Of a DNA stretch of 64,000 bases, positions 1 to 11,134 are shown piece after piece. Every line of letters begins with the position of its first letter. The first letter of the stretch is position 1. The notes beneath the pieces were generated by a model. It saw nothing but the letters and a program-made list of their open reading frames with translations, was not told the DNA's origin and ran no database searches. The position numbers and the translations under genes were made by a program. Origin of the DNA: Ramlibacter rhizophilus (GTDB taxonomy: Bacteria > Pseudomonadota > Gammaproteobacteria > Burkholderiales > Burkholderiaceae_C); assembly GCF_004681965.1 (NCBI RefSeq), contig NZ_SMLL01000005.1, positions 124,001 to 188,000 of the forward strand, read 5' to 3'.

Positions 1-2167
<2,167 letters not shown>

Positions 2168-2302
2168 GGGGGGATTGTAAGTTTGCCCTCCTGCGGCTCC
2201 TGGGCGCGATCGATGTGGCGCCGCAGCACGGAACGACCAGCGCCTCGCGCGTTACTCCAGGGGGCGGCCCGATCGTCACCGGGCCGACAACCGGAGGTCA
2301 TC

Positions 2303-3748
2303 ATGGAGTCAAGCGGCTTGGCACGCTACATCAACGCGGTCAGCACCAAAGGCTGGCGGGACCAGGACAAATGCCTCGTTGACGGCGGTGCTGGGCGCAT
2401 CGACGTGAGAAGGCAGGTGGACCCGCCCTCCCGCTGGAGCCGGTTGTGGGGCAACTCGCGGCTCTACGTCGCCCTGTGGGGCAGCCGGGCGTACCGCAAC
2501 AAGGCACTCGAGGCACAGCACCGCGTCCGGGCCGATTTCCTCGAAACGCTGAAGCAGGCCTATGGCAGTCCCATCGCGGAACGGGTGGTCCGCTTCGTCC
2601 GCAAGGACTCCGCGCTCACGGTGGCCGATGCCCGCGCGGCCCTGCGGTTCGCCCAGGAGTTCTCACGCCCGACCCAGGAGGCGAACGCGCGCCTGATCGC
2701 CCAGTACGTGAAGGACCACGCCCCCCGCAACGGGCTCCAGGGCGCCGACCTGGAACACCGCGTCTCGGAACTGCTGGCGGGCGAGATCCGCAAGCACACC
2801 CTCTCCGAGGCGCAGGTGCTCGACGCGATCCGCCGCGCCAACATCCTGGCAGGGACCGCCCCGCTGGAGAGCAGCCCGGGGATGCAGCGCGACGGACGCC
2901 CGAGCGACGAACAACGTTTCGACAGCGCGCTCGCCGACTGCGCGGCACGGCCCGGCGAGCTGTCTTCCGCGGCCACTCAGGCCGGCCTGCGCAGGATCAT
3001 CGAAGGCGCACAGGGTCTGTCGCTCGCGCGGGCCGCGGAGATCCTCCGCTTCGCCGCCAGTTCTCCCCCGACCTATCGCGAGCACATCGTGCGCGATTTG
3101 TGCGGCGGCCAGCGCACCGTCTTCGACGGGCGGGGCGTCCTGCGCAGCGCCGCGTTCGGGGCGCTGATGCCGGTCGATCATTCACCCTCTCACCTGCAGC
3201 GCAGGATGGAGGAGGACATCCGTGCGCGGCTTGCTACGCCGCCGGTCGACCCGAGCACCGGCTTCTCACTCCACCCGACGGTGTTGAAGGACTGCAACCG
3301 CGATCGCTTCTACGTGAATGGCAAGCGGATGACGGACAGACAGGAAGATTTCACCGTCGAGTTTCGCGCCGAATTCGGGGAAGGCGCCCAGGCGGACATG
3401 CTGGCGACCATTGCCAGCCGCTTCATGTGCCAGACCAACACCACACGAATGACGGACGTCCTCAACGCGGAAGTCGTGTTTCCGCTGGTGAAGGACTACA
3501 CGACCTTCCACGAGGCCACGCGCCGTGCGGATGGACGCTGGGACCTCCGTACGACCCATCGCAGCACGGTCGAGGCGGCGCAGTTCCCGGGCCTCGACGG
3601 GGTTCGGGCGATCGCGTCGCCTCCCTCGATCCTCTACACCATCTCGTGCACGCTCACTCCAGGCCAGGACACCGCGCCGCCGTCGGTCAGCGACATCCGC
3701 GTCGAGGCCTTGTTCACTTCGGACCGCCCGGCGCCCAGCCCCCGCTGA
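2303..3748 (+). CDS. unknown 481-aa cytoplasmic-looking protein
   Basis: I do not recognise this family. The ATG at 2303 is chosen because GGAGG lies at 2293-2297, five bases upstream; the open frame extends much further upstream, but only as a shadow of dnaE. There is no signal peptide or membrane segment. Residues 60-320 look mainly alpha-helical, with repeated short leucine/alanine helices (for example LTVADARAALRFAQEF, LSEAQVLDAIRRANIL and LSLARAAEILRFAAS). The C-terminal third is richer in beta character. It stands alone between divergent dnaE and downstream trhO. A secreted effector or an orphan stress protein are both possible; nothing in the sequence decides. No nucleotide-binding motif or obvious catalytic triad was seen. 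Confidence 0.8.
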   Translation: MESSGLARYINAVSTKGWRDQDKCLVDGGAGRIDVRRQVDPPSRWSRLWGNSRLYVALWGSRAYRNKALEAQHRVRADFLETLKQAYGSPIAERVVRFVRKDSALTVADARAALRFAQEFSRPTQEANARLIAQYVKDHAPRNGLQGADLEHRVSELLAGEIRKHTLSEAQVLDAIRRANILAGTAPLESSPGMQRDGRPSDEQRFDSALADCAARPGELSSAATQAGLRRIIEGAQGLSLARAAEILRFAASSPPTYREHIVRDLCGGQRTVFDGRGVLRSAAFGALMPVDHSPSHLQRRMEEDIRARLATPPVDPSTGFSLHPTVLKDCNRDRFYVNGKRMTDRQEDFTVEFRAEFGEGAQADMLATIASRFMCQTNTTRMTDVLNAEVVFPLVKDYTTFHEATRRADGRWDLRTTHRSTVEAAQFPGLDGVRAIASPPSILYTISCTLTPGQDTAPPSVSDIRVEALFTSDRPAPSPR

Positions 3749-3786
3749 GGCGCGCGGGGCGGCGCCTCTCCTAGAATCGCCACCCC

Positions 3787-4524
3787 GTGCCGCCCGTCCT
3801 CAACGTCTCCGCCTACAAGTTCGTCGCCCTGGGCGAACCCCACGTCCTGCGTGAGCGCCTCCACGCCCAGGCGCTCGCCGCCGGCCTCAAGGGCACGGTG
3901 CTCCTCGCCACCGAGGGCATCAACCTGTTCCTCGCGGGGGATGCCCTCGCCTTGCGGGGCTTTCTTGAAGAACTCCAATCCGACCCGCGCCTGGCCGGCC
4001 TGCCGGTCAAGGAAAGCTGGTCGGAGCACATCCCCTTCCGCCGCCTGCTGGTCAAGGTCAAGCGCGAGATCATCCGCATGAACCACCCGGCCATCCAGCC
4101 GCAGGCCGGGCGCGCACCGGCGGTGGATGCCGCCACCCTGCGCCGCTGGCTGGACCAGGGCCATGACGACGCCGGCCGGCCCGTGGTCACGCTGGACACC
4201 CGCAACGCCTTCGAGGTGGACCACGGCAGCTTCGAGGGCGCCATCGACTGGCGCCTCTCGCGCTTCAGCGAATTCCCGCAGGCGGTGCAGGCCCGCAAGC
4301 AGGACCTGGAAGGCAAGACCGTCGTGAGCTTCTGCACGGGCGGCATCCGCTGCGAGAAGGCGGCCATCTATCTGCGGGAGGCAGGTGTGCAGCACGTGCT
4401 GCAGCTCGAAGGCGGCATCCTGCGCTACTTCGAGGAAGCCGGCGGCGCGCACTGGCGCGGGCGCTGCTTCGTGTTCGACGAGCGCGAGGCCGTGGATGCG
4501 AGCCTCGCACCGGCGCGCGGCTGA
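3787..4524 (+). CDS. trhO: tRNA uridine(34) hydroxylase / rhodanese-domain protein
   Basis: TrhO (YceA) proteins make 5-hydroxyuridine at the wobble position of certain tRNAs, using oxygen. The 245-aa protein starts with GTG at 3787 ([15 protein letters not shown]). It has the typical order: an N-terminal UPF0176 domain with the [16 protein letters not shown] motif, the EIIRM segment, then a rhodanese domain. The active-site loop [10 protein letters not shown] carries Cys183 and Cys189. Its length matches the shorter alpha/betaproteobacterial form, which lacks the cysteine-rich tail of E. coli YceA. It is transcribed alone, tail to tail with the bactofilin gene. Older annotations call such proteins sulfurtransferases. 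Confidence 0.93.
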   Translation: MPPVLNVSAYKFVALGEPHVLRERLHAQALAAGLKGTVLLATEGINLFLAGDALALRGFLEELQSDPRLAGLPVKESWSEHIPFRRLLVKVKREIIRMNHPAIQPQAGRAPAVDAATLRRWLDQGHDDAGRPVVTLDTRNAFEVDHGSFEGAIDWRLSRFSEFPQAVQARKQDLEGKTVVSFCTGGIRCEKAAIYLREAGVQHVLQLEGGILRYFEEAGGAHWRGRCFVFDEREAVDASLAPARG

Positions 4525-4536
4525 AACGAAAAACAA

Positions 4537-4558
4537 ACGGGGACCGCGAGGTCCCCGT
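4537..4558 (-). terminator. rho-independent terminator of the bactofilin gene
   Basis: An 8-bp perfect stem (acggggac / gtccccgt) with a 6-base loop lies between the convergent trhO and bactofilin genes. Read on the minus strand it is followed by a T-rich run (TTTGTTTTTC), so it should stop bactofilin transcription. On the plus strand no T-run follows, so it is weaker for trhO. Confidence 0.8.
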
Positions 4559-4582
4559 CGTTCATCCAAGCCGTGCCTGCGA

Positions 4583-5131
4583 TCAGCCGGCGACCTGCTG
4601 CAGCGGCGCGCGCTGGCCGCCCTTGGCCGAGGTGCCGAATTCGATTTCGCCCGAGAGCTGGCCGCCTTCCTCGATGACGATCTTGCCGTAGCGGATGCGG
4701 CCGGTGACCTTGCCCGTGGCGAAGATGGTGAGCTTGTCGCGCACCGTGAGGTTGCCGTCGAAGTGGCCGCGGATTTCCGCGATGTCGATCTCGGCCGAGC
4801 CCTTGAAGGAGCCGCGCTCGGAGATCTGGATCACGCGCGAGTCCATGGTGGCCTCGACCGAGCCTTCCACCACCAGCGTGTCGCAATCGGTGATCTCGAC
4901 GCCCTTGAGCTTGATGTTCGGGCCGACGGTCAGGCGGCTTTCGGTCTCCTGGACCGGTGCGGCGGCAGCGGCCGGCGCGGCGGAGGAAGCGGCAGCGATG
5001 GACGAAGGCACCGCGGCAGCCGCAGGCGTCACCGGCGTGGCGGCGGCGTGCGAGGGCATGGCGCCGCGGGGGGTGGGCACGTCGGACACGTCGCGCTTGT
5101 TGTTGTTGAAGAAGGGAGACTGCAAAGCCAT
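4583..5131 (-). CDS. bactofilin (polymer-forming cytoskeletal protein)
   Basis: Bactofilins self-assemble into filaments and help organise cell shape, stalks or polar complexes. The 182-aa protein has a low-complexity Ala/Pro/Ser N-terminal tail (about residues 20-62). A central right-handed beta-helix domain (about residues 65-165) follows, with the repeating short strands of the family (LTVGPNIKLKGVEITDCDTLVVEGSVEA, broken here by Ala/Gly turns, then GHFDGNLTVRDKLTIFATGKVTGRIRYGK in two consecutive repeats). A short Gly/Gln tail ends it. No membrane segment is present. No M23 peptidase neighbour, common beside bactofilins, is seen here. Confidence 0.92.
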   Translation of the reverse strand: MALQSPFFNNNKRDVSDVPTPRGAMPSHAAATPVTPAAAAVPSSIAAASSAAPAAAAAPVQETESRLTVGPNIKLKGVEITDCDTLVVEGSVEATMDSRVIQISERGSFKGSAEIDIAEIRGHFDGNLTVRDKLTIFATGKVTGRIRYGKIVIEEGGQLSGEIEFGTSAKGGQRAPLQQVAG

Positions 5132-5357
5132 CGGAGGTCCTCTTTCTCTCTGAGTTGGAAGGGAGCGCCGATGCTATGGAATGCTGAGCTGTATGCCCAT
5201 GCTCAGATGAGCAAGTTTCGTAACGAAGTTCGATGCCTGTGACCTTTGGCCAGTGTGGGTCCGCAACAGCGTGCCCCGCGCATTTGTAAGCGGCGTTGCA
5301 TCCGGAGACCGGAATCGGCAGGATGAGCTACTTCAGAGGACGGACACGGGATTCGGC

Positions 5358-6065
5358 ATGAAGGCAATTCGGCAGGCCAACGCGCGCGCGTTGCTGGCCA
5401 CCATGGGACTGCTCGCGGGACTGGCCGGCGCGGTGGGACCGGCAGGGGCATCGGAGAGTCTGCCGCTGGGCGCGACGCACCTGGTCGCGGTGCTGCGCGA
5501 GTCGGCGGGCGAGAACAAGCAGGACGAGGCGCTGCAGCCCTGGGGCAAGGTGACCATGCAGCTGGAGGACGGCCGCGAGATGGAGATCGAGGCCAGCTGG
5601 TACCACTACCTGGGCGACATGCACATCCGCCTGGTGTTCGACGGCCCGCAGAAGCTGCAAAGCGCCACCCCCGAAGACCTTGCCCGCTTGCGCCTTGACG
5701 CGGACCAGGCCTTGCGCCTGGCAGCCGGCAACCTGCGCCGCATCTACGGCGAGCCGCGCGTGAGCGCCTGGGAAGGCGGCCTGATGCGGGTCGATGGCCG
5801 TGCTTCGGACCTGAACAGCAGCTACTTCCTGGACCGCGACTTCTGGCTGGCGTTGCAGCAGCGTCATCCGCAAGGGCTGGTGGCCGCTGTGCCGCAGCGC
5901 GGCGGCCTGGTGTTCGCGCCGGCCGACGACGAAGAGGCCGTCACCCGTCTGCGTTTCGGCGCGGTGGCCCTGTACGCGGGCGCGCGCAACCAGCGGGTGT
6001 CCTCGGCGCTGTACCTGTTCCGGGACGGGCGCTGGTCGGTGTTCCAGCCGCCCCTGGCGCACTGA
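5358..6065 (+). CDS. putative secreted protein of unknown function
   Basis: The start is set at ATG 5358 (MKAIRQANAR) because it begins a clear Sec signal peptide: a basic N-terminus, a hydrophobic core LLATMGLLAGLAGAVG, and a probable cleavage near AGASES at about residues 32-34. An in-frame ATG 35 codons upstream would bury this signal. The mature part (about 200 aa) is soluble, with the phrases WGKVTMQLEDGREMEIEASWYH and RFGAVALYAGARNQ split by ordinary loops. I recognise no named domain. Divergent from the bactofilin gene; the 226-bp gap between them contains a small palindrome TTCGTAACGAA at 5217-5227. Periplasmic location is inferred from the signal. Confidence 0.75.
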   Translation: MKAIRQANARALLATMGLLAGLAGAVGPAGASESLPLGATHLVAVLRESAGENKQDEALQPWGKVTMQLEDGREMEIEASWYHYLGDMHIRLVFDGPQKLQSATPEDLARLRLDADQALRLAAGNLRRIYGEPRVSAWEGGLMRVDGRASDLNSSYFLDRDFWLALQQRHPQGLVAAVPQRGGLVFAPADDEEAVTRLRFGAVALYAGARNQRVSSALYLFRDGRWSVFQPPLAH

Positions 6066-6068
6066 GGT

Positions 6069-6096
6069 AAAGACGCGCCGGCAAAGACGCGCCGGC
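6069..6096. repeat. perfect 14-bp tandem duplication
   Basis: The unit aaagacgcgccggc occurs twice head to tail (6069-6082 and 6083-6096) in the 33-bp gap between the convergent secreted-protein gene and gspB. Confidence 0.9.
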
Positions 6097-6098
6097 GC

Positions 6099-7145
6099 TC
6101 AGTACGACACCGTGTAGCGCTGCCCCCGGTACGTCACCACGGCCGCATTCGGCCGGATCTCCTCCACCACCACGCCGGCGACCGGCTCGCTGCCCTGCCC
6201 GTACACCTGCCCGTTGACGATCACCATGCGTCGCGAGGGGTCCTGGCTGAAGACGCCGCCGGTGAGGTTGAAGGCGGGTGCGTCAGCGGGGAGCGGCGAG
6301 CGGCGCGCGGCGGCGTTCGCGGGCGCGGGCGCGTTGCCGGGCGGCGCAGCCGGACGCGGCGCGGCGCCGGGCGCGGCGCCGCGTTGCGGGGGCGCAGCCG
6401 GCGCCACGGCCGGTGGCGGTGGCGGTGGCGGTGGCGGTGGCGCAGGTTGAGCCGCGGGTTGAGCCGCGGCCGGCGGGGCCGGCGGATTGACCGTGGACGG
6501 CCGCATCGGCGGCTGGACCGTCTCGCCGCTGCCCTGCGCTGCCTCCGTCGCCTGCCCATCACGCTCGGCGTCCGCTGCCGGCGGGGCATTGCGGTTCGGG
6601 TCCCGCGTGGGGGCGTTCCGGTCGGCGCCCGGCGGCGGCACCGCTGGATCGGGCGCCTGCGCGATCAGGACTTCGGGCGGCTGCGGGGTGCTGGTGCTGC
6701 GCGTCGCGGACGCAGGCCGCGCGGCCTGCGCTGCGGACCGGGCGGGCTCGCCGGCGCCCGACGGCGCGCGTTCGTCGACGTCTTTTCGCGGTGCAGGCGG
6801 GGGCGGCGGTGGCTGGATGGCATCGGCGGGCCGCACGCTCGCGGCCACCGACGCGACGGGCTGTGCGATCGGCACGGCGGGCGAGGGGCTCGCGGCGGGC
6901 GACGCCTTGTCGGCCGAGGCCAGCGTGGACGGGCCGCCGCGCCCCGATTCGGACGACCACTGCCACGCCATGCCGCCGGCGGCGACCACGGCAAGCGCCC
7001 CGATCGCCAAGGCCAAGGGTCTGCGCGCGCGCGGCGGCGGCGCGCTCGTCCCGGGCAGGGGTCCGGCCTGGGCGTGGATTCCGCGGGAGGCATCGCGCTC
7101 GCGCTGGGCGTCGGCCCGGCGCAGCGCATCGAGGATGAAGGACAT
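6099..7145 (-). CDS. gspB: general secretion pathway protein B (GspB-type)
   Basis: GspB works with GspA to place the type II secretion secretin in the outer membrane. The 348-aa protein begins MSFILDALRRADAQRERD, the characteristic N-terminal amphipathic helix. One transmembrane helix follows at about residues 43-62 (LALAIGALAVVAAGGMAWQW). A long Pro/Ala-rich periplasmic linker comes next, and a C-terminal T2SSB domain (about residues 290-348) contains MVIVNGQVYGQGSEPVAGV and ends RGQRYTVSY. The linker has a run of about eleven prolines, encoded by a hexanucleotide repeat at 6412-6441. It lies 17 bp downstream of gspA, clearly an operon. No other gsp gene is in the window. Confidence 0.9.
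   Translation of the reverse strand: MSFILDALRRADAQRERDASRGIHAQAGPLPGTSAPPPRARRPLALAIGALAVVAAGGMAWQWSSESGRGGPSTLASADKASPAASPSPAVPIAQPVASVAASVRPADAIQPPPPPPAPRKDVDERAPSGAGEPARSAAQAARPASATRSTSTPQPPEVLIAQAPDPAVPPPGADRNAPTRDPNRNAPPAADAERDGQATEAAQGSGETVQPPMRPSTVNPPAPPAAAQPAAQPAPPPPPPPPPPAVAPAAPPQRGAAPGAAPRPAAPPGNAPAPANAAARRSPLPADAPAFNLTGGVFSQDPSRRMVIVNGQVYGQGSEPVAGVVVEEIRPNAAVVTYRGQRYTVSY
6412..6441. repeat. hexanucleotide microsatellite inside gspB (5 x GGTGGC)
   Basis: Five exact copies of ggtggc, read on the minus strand as alternating Pro codons in the GspB linker. A 12-bp direct duplication (gttgagccgcgg twice, 6446-6469) sits next to it. Copy-number change would alter linker length without a frameshift. 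Confidence 0.9.
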
Positions 7146-7162
7146 GTGCGTGCTGGAAACGG

Positions 7163-8866
7163 TCAGGGTTGCGGCTGCAGGCGCGGCTCGTCCACGCGCG
7201 CCACGCGATTGAGTTGCATGTAGGTCCAGGGCGTGAGCATGCCGCTGACCGGCAGGCCCTGGTCGGCCTGGAAGCGGCGCAGGCGGCTGCGCAGGGTGGC
7301 CGGCGAGCGGATGATCTCGTCGCGCTCCTGAACCTTGCCGCGGGCGAGCTGCGTCGCCGCCCAGGCGAGCGTCTCGCTGTCACGCCGCAGGTCGTCCTCC
7401 GTGCCGGTGTAGGCGACAGGGGTGCGCCACACGGTGGCGAAGTCGCCATTCCAGCGGGCCGACAGGGCCTTCAGGGTCACCGTCTGTTCGCTGCCGCCGG
7501 CGCGCAGCGTGGCGGTATCCCGGCCGAGGGACACCAGCAGGGCATACGAAGGCTGGTCGGAACCGGCGTCGAGCGTGATCACGCCCGGGCGGTCCAGGCG
7601 CCGGATGAGGGGCAGCGGCGCGGTGCCGCTGAAGCAGCGCAGGCCCTGGTCCGCCAGCGCGGCGCAGGCCGGCCGGTCCGCGGGTGGCGGCGCGTTCCAG
7701 CGCAGGGCGAGTTCGCGCCACGCGGCTTCTTCGCTGCGCAGCAGCGCCGGGGCGGCGGCCGGTGGGTCCGCCTTGGCGACGGCGGCAATGGGGCGCGTGG
7801 CCGTCTCCCGCTCGGGCGCCTTCGCTGTCACCGCCGCGGCCTCCCGTTCGACGACCTTGGCGTTCACCGGCGCGGCCGCGGGCTCCGCCGTCGGCGATGC
7901 CACGGCGGCCGGCAGCAGCGCCGTGCGCCAGCGCTCCAGGGGCAGCTCGCGCCACGCTCCGGTACCGGCCCAGTACGCGGCCCCGAGGGCGGCGAGGCCC
8001 CCCAGGGCCCACAGCGCCAGCGCGGGCCCGGCGCGTCGGACCTCCCGCGCACCGAACACCTCGCGGGCGGCCTGGTCCACCGTGTCCGCGCCGATGCTGC
8101 CGCGCGTGTGCGCATAGGCCCCCAGCATGGCCCGGTCGCACAGCAGGTTGATGCGGCGCGGCACACCACGCGCATGGCGATGGATGCGCCGGATCGCGCG
8201 CCGGTCGAAGGGAACGGCGCGCTCCAGGCCGGCGACCTGCAGGCGGTGCTGCACGTACAGGGCGGTCTCCTCCTCGTCCAGCGGCTGCAGGTGATAGCGC
8301 GCCACCACGCGCTGGGCGAGCTGCTCCAGCTCGGGGCGGGCCAGCATGTCGCGCAGCTCGGGCTGGCCGATCAGCACGACCTGCAGCAGCTTGCGCGAGG
8401 CGGTCTCCAAGTTGGTGAGCAGGCGCAGCTGCTCCAGCACGTCGGCCGAGAGGTTCTGCGCCTCGTCGATGATCAGCACGTTGTTGCGCCCCTGCGCATG
8501 CGCCTGCAGCAGGAAGGCGTTGAGCGGATCGACATAGTCCTTCACCGTCGGCGGCACGCCGGGGCGTGGCGTCACGGGGACGCGGAACTCGTCGCAGATG
8601 GACTGCAGCAGCTCCACCACCGTGAGCTTGGGATTGAAGATGTAGGCCAGGTTGCAGTGGGGCGGCACCTGCTCCAGGAAACAGCGGCACACGGTGGTCT
8701 TGCCGGTGCCGATCTCCCCCGTGAGCAGCACGAAGCCGCCGCCGCAGGACAGGCCGTACAGCAGGTGGGCCAGCGCCTCCCGGTGGCGCTCGCTCATGTA
8801 GAGGTAGCGCGGGTCCGGTGCGATGGAGAACGGCTCCTGGCGGAGCCCGAAATACGGCGCGTACAT
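7163..8866 (-). CDS. gspA: general secretion pathway ATPase GspA/ExeA family
   Basis: The ATPase partner of GspB in secretin assembly. ATG 8866 (MYAPYFGLRQEPFSIAPDPRYLY) is the conserved start of the family; the frame upstream is not conserved. Domains in order: an AAA ATPase with Walker A GEIGTGKTT (about residues 50-58) and Walker B VLIIDEAQNLS (about 130-140); arginine-rich sensor region to about 270; one membrane helix (about 281-302, PALALWALGGLAALGAAYWA); an Ala/Pro linker; and a periplasmic part ending in a peptidoglycan-binding-like segment (LRSRLRRFQADQGLPVSGML, about 510-560). Length 567 aa fits the family. First gene of the gspA-gspB operon. Confidence 0.93.
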   Translation of the reverse strand: MYAPYFGLRQEPFSIAPDPRYLYMSERHREALAHLLYGLSCGGGFVLLTGEIGTGKTTVCRCFLEQVPPHCNLAYIFNPKLTVVELLQSICDEFRVPVTPRPGVPPTVKDYVDPLNAFLLQAHAQGRNNVLIIDEAQNLSADVLEQLRLLTNLETASRKLLQVVLIGQPELRDMLARPELEQLAQRVVARYHLQPLDEEETALYVQHRLQVAGLERAVPFDRRAIRRIHRHARGVPRRINLLCDRAMLGAYAHTRGSIGADTVDQAAREVFGAREVRRAGPALALWALGGLAALGAAYWAGTGAWRELPLERWRTALLPAAVASPTAEPAAAPVNAKVVEREAAAVTAKAPERETATRPIAAVAKADPPAAAPALLRSEEAAWRELALRWNAPPPADRPACAALADQGLRCFSGTAPLPLIRRLDRPGVITLDAGSDQPSYALLVSLGRDTATLRAGGSEQTVTLKALSARWNGDFATVWRTPVAYTGTEDDLRRDSETLAWAATQLARGKVQERDEIIRSPATLRSRLRRFQADQGLPVSGMLTPWTYMQLNRVARVDEPRLQPQP

Positions 8867-8906
8867 GGGGCGACAGGATACGCCGCGGGCAGACGGCCGC
8901 GAACGC

Positions 8907-10142
8907 CTAGGCCGGCAGGGGCGCGGCGCGCGGCACCTTGCGCATCTGGAAGGCACTGGTGATCAGCAGCAGCTGCACCGCCACCAGGCTGAGCCAGACG
9001 GCCTGGTACTGCTGGTGGTCCATGAGCAGGCCGAAGGCCAGGGGGGCGGCCGCCTGCCCGATGTCCAGGCCCGAATACACCACGCCATAGACCCGGCCCG
9101 AGGAATTCTCCGGCGTGGAGCGCTTGACCAGCAGGTCGCGCGAGGGGCCGGCCAGGCCGCCCGCCAGGCCCATCAGTCCGAACAGCACCGGCACCGCCAG
9201 CACCGGCAGGCTCGCGAAACCGAGGACCAGTGCCACCAGGGCCGCGAAGCCGAAGGCCATGCCCACGATGCGCTCGCAGCGGCTCGGGTCCTTGGCCAGG
9301 AAGCCACCGACGATCATGCCGCCCGCACTGCAGACCATGTAGACGGTCACGCACATGGCGGCCAGCCCCACCGGCACGCCGTGGAGGTAACGCGCCGCGT
9401 GCGGCGCGTAGGCCTGCACGGCGGTGAGGATGATGGCCCACAGCAGGAAGAACCAGAAGCACATCCACACGGCCGGGATGCGCAGGAAGGCGAAGTTGCC
9501 CGCTGTGCCATCGGCAGCGGACCTGACCGGCACGGGCGGCAGTTGCAGCCGCTCCCGGTTCACCCACAAAACCGCCAGCACCACGAAGGCCAGGACACCC
9601 GCCGCCGCGAGCGCCACGCGCCAGGAGAACGCCATGGTCAGCGGCACCAGCAGCGCCGGCGCCAGGGCCCAGCCCAGGCTGCCGGTCACGCCGTGGACGC
9701 TGTAGGCATGGCCGATGCGCGCGGCACTGACCTTGCGATTGAGCAGCGTGTAGTCCACCGGATGGAACACGCCGTTACCCACCCCGGCGACCACGACCCA
9801 GCCCACCATCACGCCGTAGCTGGGCGAGGCGGCCATGCCGAAGGCCGCGATGCCCAGCAGGGTGAGGCCGCCGAGCAGGATGGGACGCGGACCGTGCCGG
9901 TCCACCAGGAACCCGGCGCTGGCCTGCACCGCGCAGGACACCACGAAGAACAGCGTCATGAGGAAGCCCAGCTCCGTGTAGCCGACCTGGAAGGCGTCCT
10001 TGAGCCAGGGGAACAGCGGCGCCAGCAGGAGCTGGCTGAAGTGGCTGATGAGGTGGGCCCCGCCGACCAGCCCGATGACCCCGGCGTCCTGGCGCAGGGG
10101 GTTGGGTGGAAGGGTTTCGGAGGCGGAACTGCTGCTGCTCAT
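8907..10142 (-). CDS. MFS transporter
   Basis: A 411-aa inner-membrane carrier with about twelve hydrophobic segments. The classic MFS signature between helices 2 and 3 is visible (GFLVDRHGPRPILLGG, about residues 75-90). It begins with a short Ser-rich cytoplasmic tail (MSSSSSASETLPPNP). A related GGFLAKDPSRCERIVG loop occurs in the second half. It is separated from gspA by only about 40 bp on the same strand but is functionally unrelated. It is divergent from the SDR at 10237, which may share its promoter region. The substrate is not predictable from sequence; organic acids or drugs are the usual choices for this subgroup. Confidence 0.9.
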   Translation of the reverse strand: MSSSSSASETLPPNPLRQDAGVIGLVGGAHLISHFSQLLLAPLFPWLKDAFQVGYTELGFLMTLFFVVSCAVQASAGFLVDRHGPRPILLGGLTLLGIAAFGMAASPSYGVMVGWVVVAGVGNGVFHPVDYTLLNRKVSAARIGHAYSVHGVTGSLGWALAPALLVPLTMAFSWRVALAAAGVLAFVVLAVLWVNRERLQLPPVPVRSAADGTAGNFAFLRIPAVWMCFWFFLLWAIILTAVQAYAPHAARYLHGVPVGLAAMCVTVYMVCSAGGMIVGGFLAKDPSRCERIVGMAFGFAALVALVLGFASLPVLAVPVLFGLMGLAGGLAGPSRDLLVKRSTPENSSGRVYGVVYSGLDIGQAAAPLAFGLLMDHQQYQAVWLSLVAVQLLLITSAFQMRKVPRAAPLPA

Positions 10143-10236
10143 GGTGGCCCGATGCTATCGCGCCCGGCTGTCGCCTCCGGGGCTGCCGTAGCCGGCAAGC
10201 CACGCCCATACTCCTGGCTCACCGGAGGTAAGCAAG

Positions 10237-11025
10237 ATGCAGATCCAGGGCAAAGTGGCCATCGTCACGGGCGGAGGCAGCGGCATCGGCGCGGGGCTGG
10301 TGCGGCGCTTCATGGCCGAAGGCGCGCGGGGCGTCGTCGCCGCCGACCTGCGGCTGGAGGCGGCCGAGGCGGTCGCAGGCGAATGCGGGGCGATCGCCCT
10401 GCCCTGCGACGTCACGCGCGAAGCGGACATCCAGGCGCTGGTGCAGCGCACCCGCGAGCGCTTCGGCGGCGTGGACATCTACGTCTCCAACGCCGGCATC
10501 CTCGGCCGCATGGGCGGCATCGAGCTGGAGGACGAACTCTGGGACCGCATGTGGCAGGTGCACGGCATGGCCCATGTGTGGGCGGCGCGCGCGGTGGTGC
10601 CGGAGATGGTCGCGCGCGGCGAGGGCTACTTCCTGGTCACGGCCTCGGCGGCGGGCCTGCTGAACATCGTCGAGTCCGCGCCCTACGGCGTGACCAAGCA
10701 CGCGGCCCTGGCCTTCGCCGAATGGCTGCGCATCGCCTACGGCCGGCGCGGCCTGCGCGTCTCCTGCCTCTGCCCCCAGGGCGTGCAGACCGAGATGACG
10801 CGCGAGGGCGGCGGCTCGGCCGGCCAGGACGGCATGCTCACGCCCGAGCAGGTGGCCGACACCGTGGTGCAGACCCTGCACGAGGAGCGCTTCCTCGCCC
10901 TGCCCCACCCGGAGGTGTTGAAGTATTTCCAGGCCAAGGGCCAGGACTACGACCGCTGGATCGGGGGCATGCAGAAGATCCATGCGCAGTACATGGGACA
11001 GGGGACGGCTTCGCGTCCCGCATAG
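10237..11025 (+). CDS. SDR family NAD(P)-dependent dehydrogenase
   Basis: A 262-aa classical short-chain dehydrogenase. The nucleotide-binding motif TGGGSGIG is at residues 11-18, and the structural motif (usually NNAG) is here SNAG within YVSNAGILG. The catalytic Tyr150/Lys154 pair lies in YGVTK, with the upstream catalytic serine region VTASAAG. ATG 10237 is preceded by GGAGG at about 10225. The first residue after the Rossmann beta-2 strand is Asp (AADLRLE), favouring NAD over NADP. The N-to-S change in the NNAG motif and a Thr-Glu-Met after the PG loop (QGVQTEM) are consistent with the broad 3-hydroxyacyl/alcohol group. Probably co-transcribed with the next three genes, which include a second SDR. 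Confidence 0.9.
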   Translation: MQIQGKVAIVTGGGSGIGAGLVRRFMAEGARGVVAADLRLEAAEAVAGECGAIALPCDVTREADIQALVQRTRERFGGVDIYVSNAGILGRMGGIELEDELWDRMWQVHGMAHVWAARAVVPEMVARGEGYFLVTASAAGLLNIVESAPYGVTKHAALAFAEWLRIAYGRRGLRVSCLCPQGVQTEMTREGGGSAGQDGMLTPEQVADTVVQTLHEERFLALPHPEVLKYFQAKGQDYDRWIGGMQKIHAQYMGQGTASRPA

Positions 11026-11134
11026 CCGCGTTTGCCTGAATTCGAACGCGCGGCGCGTCCCCGCGCCGTAGCATCGGCTTCGCTTCGCGGCGGCCCTGTC
11101 GGCCCGCGGTCGCGAGCCGATTTCAGGAGACCTC

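Noticed and set aside
7169-8962. 597-codon plus-strand open frame opposite gspA
   Set aside because: The minus-strand frame has clear Walker motifs and family similarity; the plus-strand product is Arg/Gly/His-rich with no recognisable domain.
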